DNA from: Epiperipatus broadwayi
Taxonomy: Eukaryota > Onychophora > Udeonychophora > Euonychophora > Peripatidae
DNA: 64,000 nt
Reading direction: 5' to 3'
Assembly: GCA_028023455.1 (NCBI GenBank)
Contig: JAQFVV010000021.1
Coordinates: 6,908,853-6,972,852 of the forward strand
The notes under the pieces are model-generated. The model had not been told where the DNA came from, made no database searches, and saw only the letters and a list, made by a program, of their open reading frames with translations. Within the stretch, counting starts at the first letter, position 1. Every line of letters begins with the position of its first letter. Position numbers and translations under genes: made by a program. Shown one piece after another: positions 1 to 11,916 of the stretch.

Positions 1-66
1 TGCCTTGCACTTGCAGGTAGTTGCCTGGGTTGCGGGTTCACATCCCGGTCGATGCTATGACACTTA
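1..66 (+). repeat. tRNA-Gly-derived SINE, 3' part (cut by window edge)
   Basis: The window opens inside a tRNA-like element. The box B-like motif GGTTCACATCC lies in a T-arm, followed by the acceptor-side strand CGATGC and the tail TATGACACTT. Better-preserved copies at 16424-16530, 55205-55312 and 60782-60889 share the same anticodon-side, T-arm and tail sequence. The 5' half with box A lies outside the window. Confidence 0.7.
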
Positions 67-249
67 AATTTGCTTAATAAAATTATTTAATACAAAAGTT
101 AAATTTAGAATAAGAATGTCTAATAGTGTTAAATTATAAAAAAAAATTTCAGAGCATAGGTTCATATTAATATCCAAAATTTCTTCTGGTTATTGGTAGA
201 TGCATGGGCTTTAAATATAAAGAATAGCTACAAAAAGTATATAAAAAAG

Positions 250-1290
250 CAAACACCACAATTGTTGTTGATAGGATGATATTCATTATCAGAAAGTGAT
301 GGGAAAAATAATGGCATAAACAATGTAATTTTCAAAGAAAGTTAATTAGCAGTCTCTAACAGAGGGATGATCTTCATTATCAGGAGCTGGTGTGGGAAAC
401 AGTGGCACTTAAAAAAAAAAGTAGTCACTGACAGAGGAATGACATTTACTATCAGAAAGTGATAGAGGAGATAGTGAAACTTAAAAAGATAATAAGCAGT
501 GACTAACAATGTGATGGCATTCACTATTAGAAAATGATGTAGGAGGCAGTGGTATTTTAAAGAAAGTTAAATACTACTAGGAAGTTTTGGAGAAGATATT
601 GATACTTCAAAGGAAGTTAAAAAATAGTTACAGATTATGGGATGACATTTGAAATACTGGAAAAAACAAGTACTATCCAGGAAGTTAAGAAGCAGTCACC
701 AGAGGTGATGAGAGTACACGGGAAGTTAAGAAGCAGTCTCTAATTCAATAACAGGAAGTGATGGGAGGGATTACACAAGAAGTTAAGACCCAGTTTCTGG
801 TTTGATAACAGGAATTGATGAAAGAGACTGCACAGGAAATTAATAAGCAGTCTCTGATTTGATTACAGGAAGTGATAAGAAGAGACTACACAGAAAGTTA
901 AAGCAGTCTCTGATTTGATAACAGGAAGTGATGAAAGTGAGTACACAGGAAGTTAATAAGCAGTCTCTGATTTGATAACAGGAAGTGATGGAAGAGAATG
1001 TTACTTTGAAGAAAGTTAAACAATCATTGACAGTTGGATGACATTCATTATTAGGAAGTTATGAAAAAGACAGTGATATTGCAGAAAAATTTAATAAGCA
1101 GAGATTGAATATGGAATGACATTCATGACCAGGAAGTAGTAGAAAAAATAACACTTCAATGGAAGTTAAGCAGTTGCTGACAATGGGATGGCATTTGCTA
1201 TTAGGAAGTGATGAAAGAGGTAGTGGCTTTCTAAAGAAGATTAATAAGCAGCTATTAACAATATAATGATAGTCATAGTCAGAAAGTTGT
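250..1290. repeat. Degenerate minisatellite (about 57-95 bp units)
   Basis: The stretch is built from diverged tandem units. Each carries a phrase like GCAGTCTCTGATTTGATAAC, then AGGAAGTGATG, then GAAGTTAATAAG. Units in the middle (about 680-1010) are short, near 57-60 bp. Flanking units are longer, near 80-95 bp, and include ATGACATTCATTATC. No convincing reading frame crosses it. The short open frames are by-products of the repeat. Confidence 0.75.
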
Positions 1291-1769
1291 GGAAAAAAAT
1301 AGTGATGTATCTACTTGTATAAAATGTTACAATTACTATAATAATACATTTCTAATGACAAGATTTGTGTTAAGTCAGCAGCAACAATCTTTCAAATCAG
1401 AAAAAAAATCACAAGGAATAATAGCATGGAGGAGAAAGATGGTAGGTGGAAAGTCTTTAATGAGAAATGGCTACAGTATCAAGCTTTTTTAGCAAAGAAC
1501 ACTTTTGCATATAATTCCATTGAACACTACTTTTAAAGTAATATTTCATTTAAATTTATTACAGTTTCAAATTCCAATCAATGACACCTTCAAGCTTCAT
1601 CATGAACTTATATGTGTTTTATGCAATAATTACCAAGAAGAAATGCTACACCGTTTTTAAACCTGCGCATACTTTTCATCTCTATGGCCTATTTGCATTT
1701 TATAAACATACAATCTACCTCAAATAATTGCTTAAAAATATCTTCAGTTTTGTAACACATCTGTAATTG
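1291..1769. other. AT-rich stretch, nothing recognised
   Basis: I see no coding signature, repeat unit or RNA gene. A 67-codon open frame at 1289-1492 starts inside the minisatellite and has no family signature. Confidence 0.5.
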
Positions 1770-1864
1770 TTTTTTTATATGTCAAAGTGTTGACCAGGAA
1801 GTGAACCCAGGCCGTCTGCTTGGAAGGCAGCTATGCTAACCGCTAGGCCACCAATGCTTTGACC
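1770..1864 (-). repeat. tRNA-Gly(TCC)-derived SINE
   Basis: Read on the minus strand it gives a tRNA-Gly-like fold: acceptor GCATTGG, box A region TGGCCTAGCGGTTAGC, anticodon arm CTGCCTTCCAAGCAG (TCC anticodon) and T-arm GGGTTCACTTCC. After the tRNA part come TTTGACATAT and an A-run. The same tail follows the copy at 34190-34292, which shows this is a dispersed element and not a tRNA gene. The acceptor stem is mutated. Confidence 0.8.
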
Positions 1865-2599
1865 GTTGACACATTAAGAACTATGTGGATTGTATGCTGC
1901 ACTATAATATTTACAGTAAAATACATAAATGATAATATTGCAGTGGGGTTTTTTATAAGCTGGATAATTAATGAAATAAAATTTAGGCTTTCTAGTTTTA
2001 CCTTTTTTTAAAAAAATATGTATTGAAATATTGATATAAAATATTAACTATAGTGTGATCTTCAAAGAGTCAAAATTATTCTTCAACGATTTATTTAGAA
2101 CAATTATTAAATAAAGGTTCATCAGATACTTTAAATACCTTAAATAATATGTAGAAGTGTCTGTGCAAAGAGATATCCATATATTAACTCAGGGAGTAAA
2201 ATTTGCATATAATAATCTTCCGTGGCAAAGCGTTTTTAATTTTATTTTCAACAATTTAAAGCATTTAAACTTGTTTGCAAATATATTATATTGCTAAGTC
2301 CAGCATTAATAGCAGATAAAATATAAATTTCATTTTTATTATCTTTTTGTTTGCCATTCAAAAATATCTTGACAATTAGGATTTATAATAGTATATGATA
2401 TATTTGAATTTAGGGTAATTGATAAGATTATTGTAGAAAAACCAATGTATAATTACATACAAATCTTCATTTATCAATTTTTCAATAATCCATAAGTTGT
2501 AGCTCATAATACTAATTATGTGTGACCTGCATAGCATGCAATATTTGAATGCAATGAAAAATGTGGTAAATCATTAATGTATATAGAACAAATCAATGG
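1865..2599. other. AT-rich stretch, nothing recognised
   Basis: No gene, RNA or repeat boundary was recognised between the SINE and the triplet microsatellite that precedes the LINE remnant. Confidence 0.5.
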
Positions 2600-2609
2600 A
2601 CCTAAAACT

Positions 2610-2724
2610 GAATAATAATAATGATAATAATAATAACAATGATAATAAGAATAATAAAAAGAAAAAAAAAAATAATAAGAATAATAATAGTAACAGTAAT
2701 AATAATAATAACAACAACAACAAT
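2610..2724. repeat. AAT/AAC/AAG triplet microsatellite
   Basis: Imperfect AAT repeats with AAG and AAC interruptions end in four AAC triplets. The array directly abuts the 5' side of a truncated LINE fragment whose 3' side also ends in AAT repeats. The open frames here encode only poly-Asn/Lys or poly-Ile/Tyr and are not genes. Confidence 0.9.
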
Positions 2725-3022
2725 GGAGGGTGTCTATCCAATAGTCATAGTACCTATGATAAAAAAGCAATTATCCCACCCATTACAGACCTTAGGCCAA
2801 TATCTATGGGGCCTTTGCCGATCAAAATTATTGAGAAAATCATTAAAGATGAAATTGAACTATATATAATGCCACTTATCTCTGAAGCACAATATGCAAA
2901 AAAAAAAAACTCTTCAACAACAGAAGCATCCTTATTCTTTAAAGCAATTCTATCTACAGTAAAACAGTGAAAAAAATATGGACCCATCATTATGCAGTTT
3001 GACATAGAAGCTCCTTTTGACT

Positions 3023-3084
<62 letters not shown>

Positions 3085-4822
3085 ACTCAATCAATATACA
3101 CACACACACTTCTGGAAATGCTAAAAGACACAGAAATTCTTAGAACACACCTATATATAACTGCAAACCTGCTTGTGAACAGAGAGACAATATAACTTTA
3201 AATGGAACAAACTCACCATCTTTCACACCCACCAAATCTATATCCCAAGGATTCCCTCTTAGTTTATTATTGTTTATATTTTACATCAAACCCCTTATTA
3301 AAAGCTTCCAAAATGCATTTACTGGGATTGAGATACCAGACACAACACAACACACTACATGCATTACCTATATGGATGGTGTTACCATATTCCTAACATA
3401 AAAAAAAATACCACAACTCCAAAAAATATTGCAAGAATATTCACAGAAATGCAAATTAAGGTTTAATCCAGCCAAAACCACAGCCTGATCACTATACACT
3501 AGTAAACTGTGTACATCAATTTACAAATCAAAACCAAATTCATTCCTTGGGTTCACATTTCATATGGGAATATTGGAAATGAGATGCCACATCCAAAATA
3601 AACTTAAAGAAAAAGCCACAAAAATTATAAACTCCTCATCCAAAGCATTCTTTCACTATATTCCAAAGTACAGTTAATTAACTAGCTCACCACAACCAAA
3701 ATAATATATTATGTACTGGTTGTTTTATTCTCGAAGGCATTTATCTCAAAAATTAAAACCATATATAATAAACTACTTTGGGCCAGTAAAACAGTAGTAA
3801 TCACAAAAAAATCTAGCCAACCCCTAATAAAGAACAGACCTGGCTTGCACAACATCAACATTTTTCATCTACAAAAGTTAAGGAACTCAATAATTACAAT
3901 ACTTGCCAAATACCCAAAAATTAATCACTTGCTAGAAGTTACTCCTATAGATAGACCACCTCCAAAAAGTTCTTTTTTCACTAACATTATTTACCAATGC
4001 AAAACCACAGATAAGATTCCAGAAACAGTATTTGCATAAGTATCCATACTGGGATATTTATGGTTTAATGAACAGAGAAACAGATGCTAATGTTATACAA
4101 CCTATTCTAGGAATTAACAACAAGAGACTACTCAAGGAATATAAAATGGGCTCTAGAGCTCAAATACTTCGATTTTATCATTAAAATGAATCTCATTGCC
4201 TTGCCAACAACCCATTTTCTTTATCATAAAAGAATGTACAAATCAATTGACTCTTTCTGTGGACTATGCCATCAAGCAGAAGAGACATGGGATCACATTA
4301 TTTATTGATGTGTAGCACTTAACTAACCATGACAGATGATGTCTAATACCTACAGAAAGCCTGGTACAATCATTAAACACATAATTGTTGCTTTTCAGGG
4401 AAGATCAATATCTAGCATTAGAGTGGCCATGTTTGTTCTATGTGCATCGGCAATAATATAGATGACCCTGGCTACATTTAGCAACAAACTGTTACACATT
4501 CTAAATAGAGAGAGAATATTAACCAATCCCTACTTATATGCAGCAACATGATCATTATTAAGGCCACCATCATTGTTGTGAATGTTGCAAAAAAACTATC
4601 ATACAACTAACATTCAAAAAGACAAAAGACATGTGGGTAAAACTAAATAAGCTCATCAAACTTTAGAACTCTTTGGTTATTTTTGTTTTTTTATTCTTTA
4701 TATTGTTATAGTCTACTAAGCACAAAATGTAACCACTAAATTTCTTAATATATGATCAATTTGAAATTTTATGGATATAAACTTGCATAAACCATTGAGA
4801 TCAATAAAGCCTTTATTGAAAC

Positions 4823-4824
<2 letters not shown>
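2725..4824 (+). pseudogene. 5'-truncated LINE, RT to 3' end, multiply broken
   Basis: This is a degraded relative of the LINE at 27.0-32.75 kb. The fragment LRPISMGPLPIKIIEKII (about 2791-2844) matches the RT entry region LRPISMSPLIIKLIESLL of the better copy. Next comes the palm motif FDIEAPFDS (about 3000), interrupted by a (TA)n expansion at 3024-3080. A C-terminal zinc-like motif CGLCHQAEETWDHI lies near 4260-4300. Stops and frameshifts are frequent, and the endonuclease and ORF1 are absent. The 3' end TCAATAAAGCCTTTATTG runs into (AAT)n. No function is expected. Confidence 0.8.
3024..3080. repeat. (TA)n microsatellite inside LINE RT
   Basis: About 28 TA dinucleotides interrupt the RT palm motif of the LINE remnant. 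The sequence TTTTGACTCAAT appears on both sides, so the expansion or insertion duplicated it. Confidence 0.9.
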
Positions 4825-4902
<78 letters not shown>

Positions 4903-4979
4903 GATGATTATAATAATAATAATAATAATAATAAGAAGAAGAAGAAGAACAATAATAATAACAATAATAATAATAATAT
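4825..4979. repeat. AAT/GAT/AAG triplet microsatellite (LINE tail)
   Basis: (AAT)n, (GAT)n, (AAT)n, (AAG)n and (AAT)n blocks follow one another immediately after the LINE 3' end. The poly-Asn/Asp and poly-Leu/Ile frames on the two strands are translation artefacts. Confidence 0.9.
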
Positions 4980-5106
4980 TGTGAGCACTTACAAAAATTC
5001 TGTAATTTTTTTTATTGTCATAGTTTTTTTTATAAATAATATGTACCAATTTGTAGGTAGACAAATCAACAATATAAATGTGTAGATTAATAAAGTTCTT
5101 TCGAAT

Positions 5107-5210
5107 TAATAATAATAATAGTAGTAATAGCAACAGAAGTAGTAGCAGCAGTGGCAGTAGAAGCAGAAGTAGCAGTACTAACAGTAGTATTAGCAGCAGT
5201 AATAGAATTA
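5107..5210. repeat. AAT/AGT/AGC/AGA triplet microsatellite
   Basis: Degenerate triplets (AAT, AGT, AGC, AGA) run for about 100 bp. They are separated by about 130 bp of AT-rich DNA from the previous triplet array. Confidence 0.85.
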
Positions 5211-6922
5211 TTAATTGTCTAAAATTAGTTACTTGAGAAAATCCTAACATTGCTAGAAAATCTCTAACCAAATAAAATAATTTCCAAAAAGAAATATTAT
5301 AAAGGAAACTGAGTTAATATATACCATTGAAGCAAATTCCAAATTATGTCATTGATTTTAAAAAGAAGCAATTGGTTATTTCTTTAGGTAAATTTTAGGT
5401 AATTGTTATTATATTGCTCTTTTTTATGCATTTAGGTATTCCATGAATGAGAGTGTGGCTCATTTATTTATTGGCACTGCTTTTAAAGAATTAAAGGGTG
5501 CTCATTTATATATTTGCTAGTTTGTATTTTACTTATCCGCTTTGCCTAGAATATCAATGTTAGAGTGATTTTAGTATATTATAAATATCTTAAAGCATAT
5601 TTATCTTATATTTCAGTATTCACTCCACTATAATTTTACACTTAAAGTATATTATAAGTATGAAGCATCTGTATTTTCTTGCCCCAACATAGGTAGCAAT
5701 AGTATTGTAACAATGTGATGTATCATGTATAGTATTTATTGCTATATATTTTTTAAAAATTATAAATTGTCTCCACACTGATTTTTCAAACTTGTTTTGG
5801 ATCATGAAAAGTATTAAATATTATACTAGTCGCCTGGATATACTAAATGTCTTGTTGTTACTCTATGGATACTATGTTTGAGATCAAGATGAAGTTTGAC
5901 AGATAAGAAAACTGTCGGGTAGTGAATATAACTTCTATTATAAAATTTGTAGGAATGATTTTAAGAAAGGTGTATCTATATATAAAGTTTGTTAATATTT
6001 GTCAATATAATATAGTAGATTAAAAATGTAGTAATAATGCTTATTTTAAATAAATATTTATATTATAAGGACGGTTATGTGTTGTAAATGTATATTTTAT
6101 TATTAATTAAATATGTTTTTGTTTCTTTACCATTATGACATTATTGCATTAGCGCTTTCGTTTATCGGAAAATCTACTTTAATAAAGTTTTCATTATTAA
6201 TTATTTTAAAGAGTAGGTTTCAATGATCGTAAAAAGTTCATTTTGCTTATGAATTATGTTACTTGTACTTTCAGAAGATAAATATATTATTTTCTTTATT
6301 TCAAGTGCAATTATGTAGTTGGCAGCATAAAATATATAAAATATACCCTTACTGCCTTCTGCATTATTCCATATCATTGCTTATTAAAGCTGCATCAGAA
6401 AGATTTATGTGTTTTATAGTTGGTAGAAATGAAATAATTATATTTAAATAACATTAGAGTATTTAGAAATGTTTGTCAGCTTACTAGTCATGTATTATTT
6501 AAGTATTTGAATACTTTATTATTATGTGGTTTCATTTCTGCCTTCTTAAAATACCAACATCAAGGGTAAATTTAAGATAGAATATAAAATGTTCCATGCA
6601 TAGCTTAAATAATAGCTACTATATATTTTAAAAAGTATTACCATTAGCATTTTTGTTTCAAGTGCATTCCAGTTTGAATTTCGAGCCTGAGATACAAATA
6701 TTTTAAGACCTAAAATAGCTATTTTAAATTACAAGAGAACCTATATTTTAAATAAGATAAGATTAAAGTTGATAAAATGTGATATAAGGTCAAAATCTTG
6801 TATTTAGTACATACATTTAGCTGTGACGTTGTCAATAAGAGAACTCATATTCTGGTATTTCAAAAATGCACATTGTAACTTATGTAATCTAGTGCTCCAT
6901 CACCTTGATTAGAAGGTCACAA
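5211..6922. other. AT-rich unique-looking DNA, nothing recognised
   Basis: No frame with family signature, no tRNA-like fold and no long repeat was recognised. Short open frames at 5620-5805 and 6263-6451 have AT-driven composition and no motifs. Confidence 0.5.
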
Positions 6923-6999
6923 TATATATATATATATATATGTTAACAATATATATATATTGAAGCAGTCGGATCTGAGTTCGATCCTAGCTTCATGTT
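6923..6999. repeat. (TA)n pair plus tRNA T-arm-like fragment
   Basis: Two TA runs (about 6923-6942 and 6950-6960) surround GTTAACA. They are followed by GAGTTCGATCCTAG, which resembles a tRNA T-arm with box B. It may be the 3' end of a tRNA-derived SINE. No box A is visible upstream, so the call is weak. Confidence 0.35.
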
Positions 7000-7308
7000 A
7001 TTTACCCTAATACTAACCTTAAATTTCCGATGCAATGGGGCTTTATACGTTCAATCCACGCTAATTTCCATAATGAATAACTTGTTTCAAATACGTAGTA
7101 AAATTAATTAGTTTAGTTTAAATTGGATCAATTCTCTAAATAAATTCATGATAAAATGTTCATGAATTTACATATATTAAATTGCCTGGATTGTGCGTAT
7201 ATATGTTTGTAAATATTAAATATATATAATTGTTCGAAAGTTTCATTGCGTCGGGAATACTTGTTTTTTTTACTTTTAAATAATTTGTAAAGTTTTGCGA
7301 TTAAAAGC

Positions 7309-7478
7309 TACATTCCTTCCAAAGGCTTTCAAATTCTCAAAAACAACAGTAAAGTTTTATTAATAAAAAAAGATAAGAATTCAATTTTTAATTAAAATCA
7401 TTTCAGACTTTAAGAATTCATTTTCTAATTAGGAAAGGAATTCAAAAATTAGTTTGAAAGCCTTATCGAAGGAATGTT
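7309..7478. repeat. Short inverted repeat (foldback)
   Basis: ACATTCCTTCCAAAGGCTTT near 7311 is repeated inverted as AAGCCTTATCGAAGGAATGT near 7456, separated by AT-rich DNA containing AAGAATTCA repeats. It could be a small foldback MITE. Confidence 0.5.
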
Positions 7479-7499
7479 TCTGAAAACAACTAATTATAA

Positions 7500-8537
7500 A
7501 AAAAAAAAACCAGATTGATAATAAAATGAGCGCTAGCCGGAGGCATCAGTGAACAGTAGATATATAGCCCTGAAAAGTAAAGAAGGAGACTAGTTTTTGG
7601 TTGTAGAGTAGTGCAGTGAACTCTGTGTGTATAAAAATTGTATTTCATCATGATAGAGGGCTAGAACATCAGGGATCTGGCTACGGTTCCTAAAGTCCCG
7701 AGGAATCTTCACTGGAGCTGCTGAACCGTTTTCCGGATCGATCATTCTGCTAAAATAATGAAAGCTACTAAAATACTACTCCAGTAGTTAACCAATGATG
7801 CCTACGTTTCAACAACTTGGAGGAGTAACTTAAGGACAAGCACGGAATGGTAATATGAACGTTAAACTTTCTGGCCAGTTCGAACTTTATTTTATACTCC
7901 TTCTTTTTAAGAGCTCTTTTATTCTTTAATGTAACAATTTTTATAAAACCTTTTATTCATGCTACTGTAAATCGATCTCGTAATTCTTTAAATCTCTAGT
8001 CTTTAAACTTTTTCTTTTCTTACTTGGCGGTTCATTTAATATATATGTTAGTGTGCTTTATTAATGTCGTATTTAAAAATTATATGCCAATAATCTTTCG
8101 ACTCGATGAGCCTTTTGATTCCATTTGCCTCACGCAAATAATATAACATTAATTTCAAATAGTAATTCTCGCCCATTAGAGCTAAATTTATAAGTTCTAT
8201 TAATCATCGAGTCAAAGGAAAATATTACATGTTTACTATTTTTTTTTACCTTTAGCTATTAATAAATTATTAGCTCAATGTTTCACCTATGTCCCCAGCT
8301 CCTATCTACGTTATAAGTATATATATATGTATTCAAATAATGTTAAAATATTGATTTCTTGTTCTACTAATATATATTTATTCGAATATAACCTTAAATG
8401 TTTTTATTGCAAAAAGGGTCGATAAAGGGTTAAATGTATTTTAATTCCACTTTTGTTATTTTATATTAATATTCAGGAAGGGCACGATATTAGGGCATAA
8501 TTAATATAGTTTATAAATGTTTTAAAATAGTTCGATA
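7500..8537. other. Less AT-rich block, function unknown
   Basis: The sequence from about 7530 is more mixed in base composition than its surroundings, for example GAGGAATCTTCACTGGAGC and CCGTTTTCCGGATCG. A TATAAAA-like motif lies near 7631. No protein frame or known repeat was recognised. It could be a regulatory or untranslated part of an unidentified LTR element. Confidence 0.3.
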
Positions 8538-8540
8538 AAA

Positions 8541-9567
8541 GCTCGTTTGACTTTAATTAATTGGTCAAGTCATCACATAGAGCATTCTACATGGGTTTTA
8601 TTTTTCAACGATGACTATCAAGTCATCATCATCAAATGTTGCTGACGTAGGGCCATCTTCCGCTCCGTTAGGCTGGTCGGTGATCATATTCTCTTATTTA
8701 AATTTCTCGAGGAAGAAAGTACTTCCTTTCCGATTCATTAGTCAAAGGGCGTAAGACTTGCCAAATGCAAGCTGCCATAGGACTTCGATCATCGACTAGC
8801 GATCATCTTTCAATTTTACTCTCTGCCTTGTAATTCGTCAGTACCATTGCATCTTTGTTCCGATAAAACTTGCTCCGTGCTCGTAATTCGTGATGAAGTG
8901 ATTTAAATTAAAGTCGAACCAATTCTCAAATATATTTAGTTTAAATCAGTTTTCAAATCAAGATTAAAGTTATGCCTTAAAATACGTTTTGCTCTTCATG
9001 AATAGATTTCCGATTGTGAAAATAAATCTCACATTCCACCGTAATAAAATATATAAAGCTCGTTTGACTTTAATTAATTGGTCAAGTCATCACGTAGAGC
9101 ATTCTACATGGGTTTTATTTTTCAACGATGACTATCAAGTCATCATCATCAAATGTTGCTGACGTAGGGCCATCTTCCGCTCCGTTAGGCTGGTCGGTGA
9201 TCATATTCTCTTATTTAAATTTCTCGAGGAAGAAAGTACTTCCTTTCCGATTCATTAGTCAAAGGGCATAAGACTTGCCAAATGCAAGCCGCCATAGGAC
9301 TTCGATCATCGACTAGCGATCATCTTTCAATTTTACTCTCTGCCTTGTAATTCGTCAGTACCATTGCATCTTTGTTCCGGTAAAACTTGCTCCATGCTCG
9401 TAATTCGTGATGAAGTGATTTAAATTAAAGTCGAACCAATTCTCAAATATATTTAGTTTAAATCAGTTTTCAAATCAAGATTAAAGTTATGCCTTAAAAT
9501 ACGTTTTGCTCTTCATGAATAGATTTCCGATTGTGAAAATAAATCTCACATTCCACCGTAATAAAAT
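8541..9567. repeat. 517-bp direct tandem duplication
   Basis: The block starting GCTCGTTTGACTTTAATTAA at 8541 is repeated from 9058 with only a few substitutions seen, such as CATCACATAG versus CATCACGTAG and TTGTTCCGATA versus TTGTTCCGGTA. Both end with CACCGTAATAAAAT. It contains no convincing reading frame. The low divergence indicates a recent duplication of otherwise unassigned sequence. Confidence 0.9.
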
Positions 9568-10235
9568 TAGAACAATCATTTCCGTTCTTAATGAATACCT
9601 TTATCTGCCTTTATATTTCTCGTTGGGGGCATAGACATAGAATCCCATGTTGTGTAATACTTGTTGGCATATGATAAGGACCGCCACTCTTATTATATTT
9701 ATAAATTCTTTCAAAGACTAGAGGTAACTAATGCGATCTATATTTTATTGAACAAAACAAATTATTATTATTATTAAATATTTTCTGACATACTTGGTTT
9801 CTTAGTTCATCATTCTTTTTATAATTATTTAAATGTTCATACCCACTATCTGTGTTGGCAACCCGAACATACATATGATTTGATTTAAAAAGTATTCAAA
9901 GTAATTAATTATTAGATATTCGTGTCAGTGCAAGGGTCTCTAGTCCTCACCAACCGTTGAACTAGTTCTTGGCGCATACCACTGTGCCATCGATTTCTGC
10001 TATCTGAGCTGTTAAGTTGGGTTTGAATTCAGTTTTGGTTAAGCTGAGTTTGAATCCGATTTGACTTGCGGTGGTGGTGGGTTTCGACCGGTACAATATA
10101 TATATCTGTTAAATGCTATTCAGAATGGCATATATCACTGTAAGCTAGCTATAACTATTATTGATTCTTTTTATATTGGTATATTGAATATTGTAGAGTT
10201 TTTTTACAGTAAATTTTGATTATTATATATATCAT
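9568..10235. other. Mixed non-coding DNA with a possible SINE head
   Basis: On the minus strand, 9971-9989 reads as a box A-like motif, TGGCACAGTGGTATGCGCC, which fits a tRNA D-arm. No clear box B follows. The block ends with TTTCGACCGGTACAATATAT into a short TA run near 10100. I see no gene. Confidence 0.3.
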
Positions 10236-10239
10236 TTAT

Positions 10240-10610
10240 TATATTTAATCATATTTGGAAATCCGTTAAAATAAATTATAATTAATTATTATGATTACTT
10301 TTGTATTTAAAAAAGAATGTTATAAATTAAAACAAAATATTCATGTTCTACACAGAGGAGTAAATTAGGGATTTATTACTTATCAGAAAAAAATATAACA
10401 CCGAGTTCAGTACAAACACACATACATATACACACACCAATTATTAGTTAAATTTAATTACATTTGGAAGTCGGTTATAATAAATTATAATTAATTATTA
10501 TGGATACCTTCATATTTAAAGAAGAATATTATAAATTAAAACAAAATATTTTGTTCTACATAAAGGAGTAAAATGAGGTTACATTACTAATAAAAAAAAA
10601 CATATAACAA
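10240..10610 (+). repeat. Two tandem units of a ~205-bp AT-rich repeat
   Basis: Unit one (about 10240-10400) and unit two (about 10445-10610) share ATTTGGAAATCC/ATTTGGAAGTCG, then AAATTATAATTAATTATTAT, then ATTATAAATTAAAACAAAAT and a GTTCTACACAGAGGAGTAAA-like segment. A third unit lies at 13375-13530 on the far side of the nested PLE and MITE complex. Confidence 0.8.
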
Positions 10611-10639
10611 TGAATATAGATGTATTGAAATGAATATTT

Positions 10640-10720
10640 TCAGGGGTGAACGATATTTTATGGAGCATGTTTTTGGGAGTAGCCATGTTTAATAGAATAA
10701 ATACCGCATGATTCGATATT
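10640..10720 (-). repeat. Inverted terminal piece of PLE-type repeat
   Basis: Read on the minus strand, AAACATGGCTACTCCCAAAA matches AAACACGGCTACTCCCGAAA at about 13289 on the plus strand. The two pieces face each other and bracket the PLE and MITE complex. Confidence 0.6.
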
Positions 10721-10784
10721 TCTTATTCTCTAATGGGTGAAACAATATATAGTAATAATTATATAGATATAGTGTGTAATATAT

Positions 10785-10872
10785 ATTAAGGCTATAATCT
10801 TAAGACTATGTGACAGATGTGACAGTAGGGACCTCTACAAATCTTAACACAAGATTAAACTTTAAAAGACAA
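10785..10872. repeat. Half of a foldback MITE (copy of 57125-57244)
   Basis: GACTATGTGACAG, then GACAGTAGGGACCTCT, then AATCTTAACACAAGATT match the element at 57125-57244. Here only one arm with the core is obvious. The upstream ATATTAAGGCTATAATCTTAA is the inverted form of sequence flanking the other copy. Confidence 0.65.
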
Positions 10873-11193
10873 GAGCAGCCACACTCTTATCTTTGACACT
10901 TTTTTTTTAATTATATAAGTAAGGTTGCTGAATAGTCTGATTTACATTAAGCAATATTTTTTTTATATATTTATCTATGATAAAAAAAATTTACAGTTGG
11001 TAATTTTATTGTTTCCTTACATTTATTAATACAGTTTTTGTTTTAAATATTTCTATAGCTTCTGTAAATACTCTTTGATCAAGGTTATTGCATATGGGTA
11101 TGGTTTTAATATCTGGGAAGTTTATGCATTCGCCAGTATCTAAAACACAGAGAGCAAAGGCTAAAAATGTTGAGAATTTTTTTATTGCATTAA

Positions 11194-11916
11194 CCCTTTT
11201 CCCCTCCTACTCCTCTAGACATCTACATCACTCTAACTCTCCTTTCTTATCTAAAAATTCGTTTGATAGGTTTTGAATAGGTTTTAAAATTCTTAAGATG
11301 GTCCCTCTTCTGATTTATTTTACAATAAAAAATAAAAAAAAACGCATTTAAACCTAAACAAAGAAAGAACATTACTTGTGATTGGTTCTTAGCATGCTCT
11401 CAGCCAAAAAAGACATTCTGATTGGCTGGAAAGAACAAAGAAACCGCCTGATCAAAAAAAAATAAAGAAAAACGCTGAGATTTTCATTTCGAACATAATA
11501 TAAATTATTATAAAATTATATTTATGGATATTACAAATTATTTTCAGAGAGAATAATAAAAAAACAAAATTATTTTCAAAAAATATTGAAGATTTTAGTA
11601 AAAATATTAAAGAAATATTTAAAAGAAATATTTACTTTTCTATAATGTAAAAGTCGACCTTTTTGTTTATATTATAGCTTTTATGTTGCCGAAATTGAAT
11701 ATTTTAGAATAAATAAATAGCAATTTATTTTTGAAAGAACTTTCATTCTCTTCATAACCTGAAAAATTAGTAATATACTTTTTATAAACGTATCTGAGTT
11801 GAATTTAATATTATAGGCGAATATGTTTTAACAATAGGCTTTGTCTTCAGTTTGTGAGTTGGCCAATTAAAAGATTTGATTTTTACCTCATACAACCAAT
11901 AATATAATTAGCGGTT
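11194..11916. mobile_element. piggyBac-type MITE, truncated copy
   Basis: It starts after TTAA (11190-11193) with CCCTTTTCCCC and follows the intact copy at 48692-49438 along its length; one shared stretch is GTGATTGGTTCTTAGCATGC. It lacks the last bases of the right terminal repeat, because GCGGTT at 11911-11916 is joined straight to a PLE fragment. No transposase is encoded. The small open frame at 11088-11276 overlaps its left end by chance. Confidence 0.8.

Noticed and set aside
250-1290. CRISPR-like array
   Set aside because: Repeat units are diverged and contiguous with no constant repeat/unique spacer pattern, and the context is eukaryotic.
4771-5271. Open frames of 104 and 152 codons on the two strands
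   Set aside because: They translate AAT, GAT, AAG and AGC triplet repeats into poly-Asn/Asp and poly-Leu/Ile. They depend on microsatellite length and have no protein signature.
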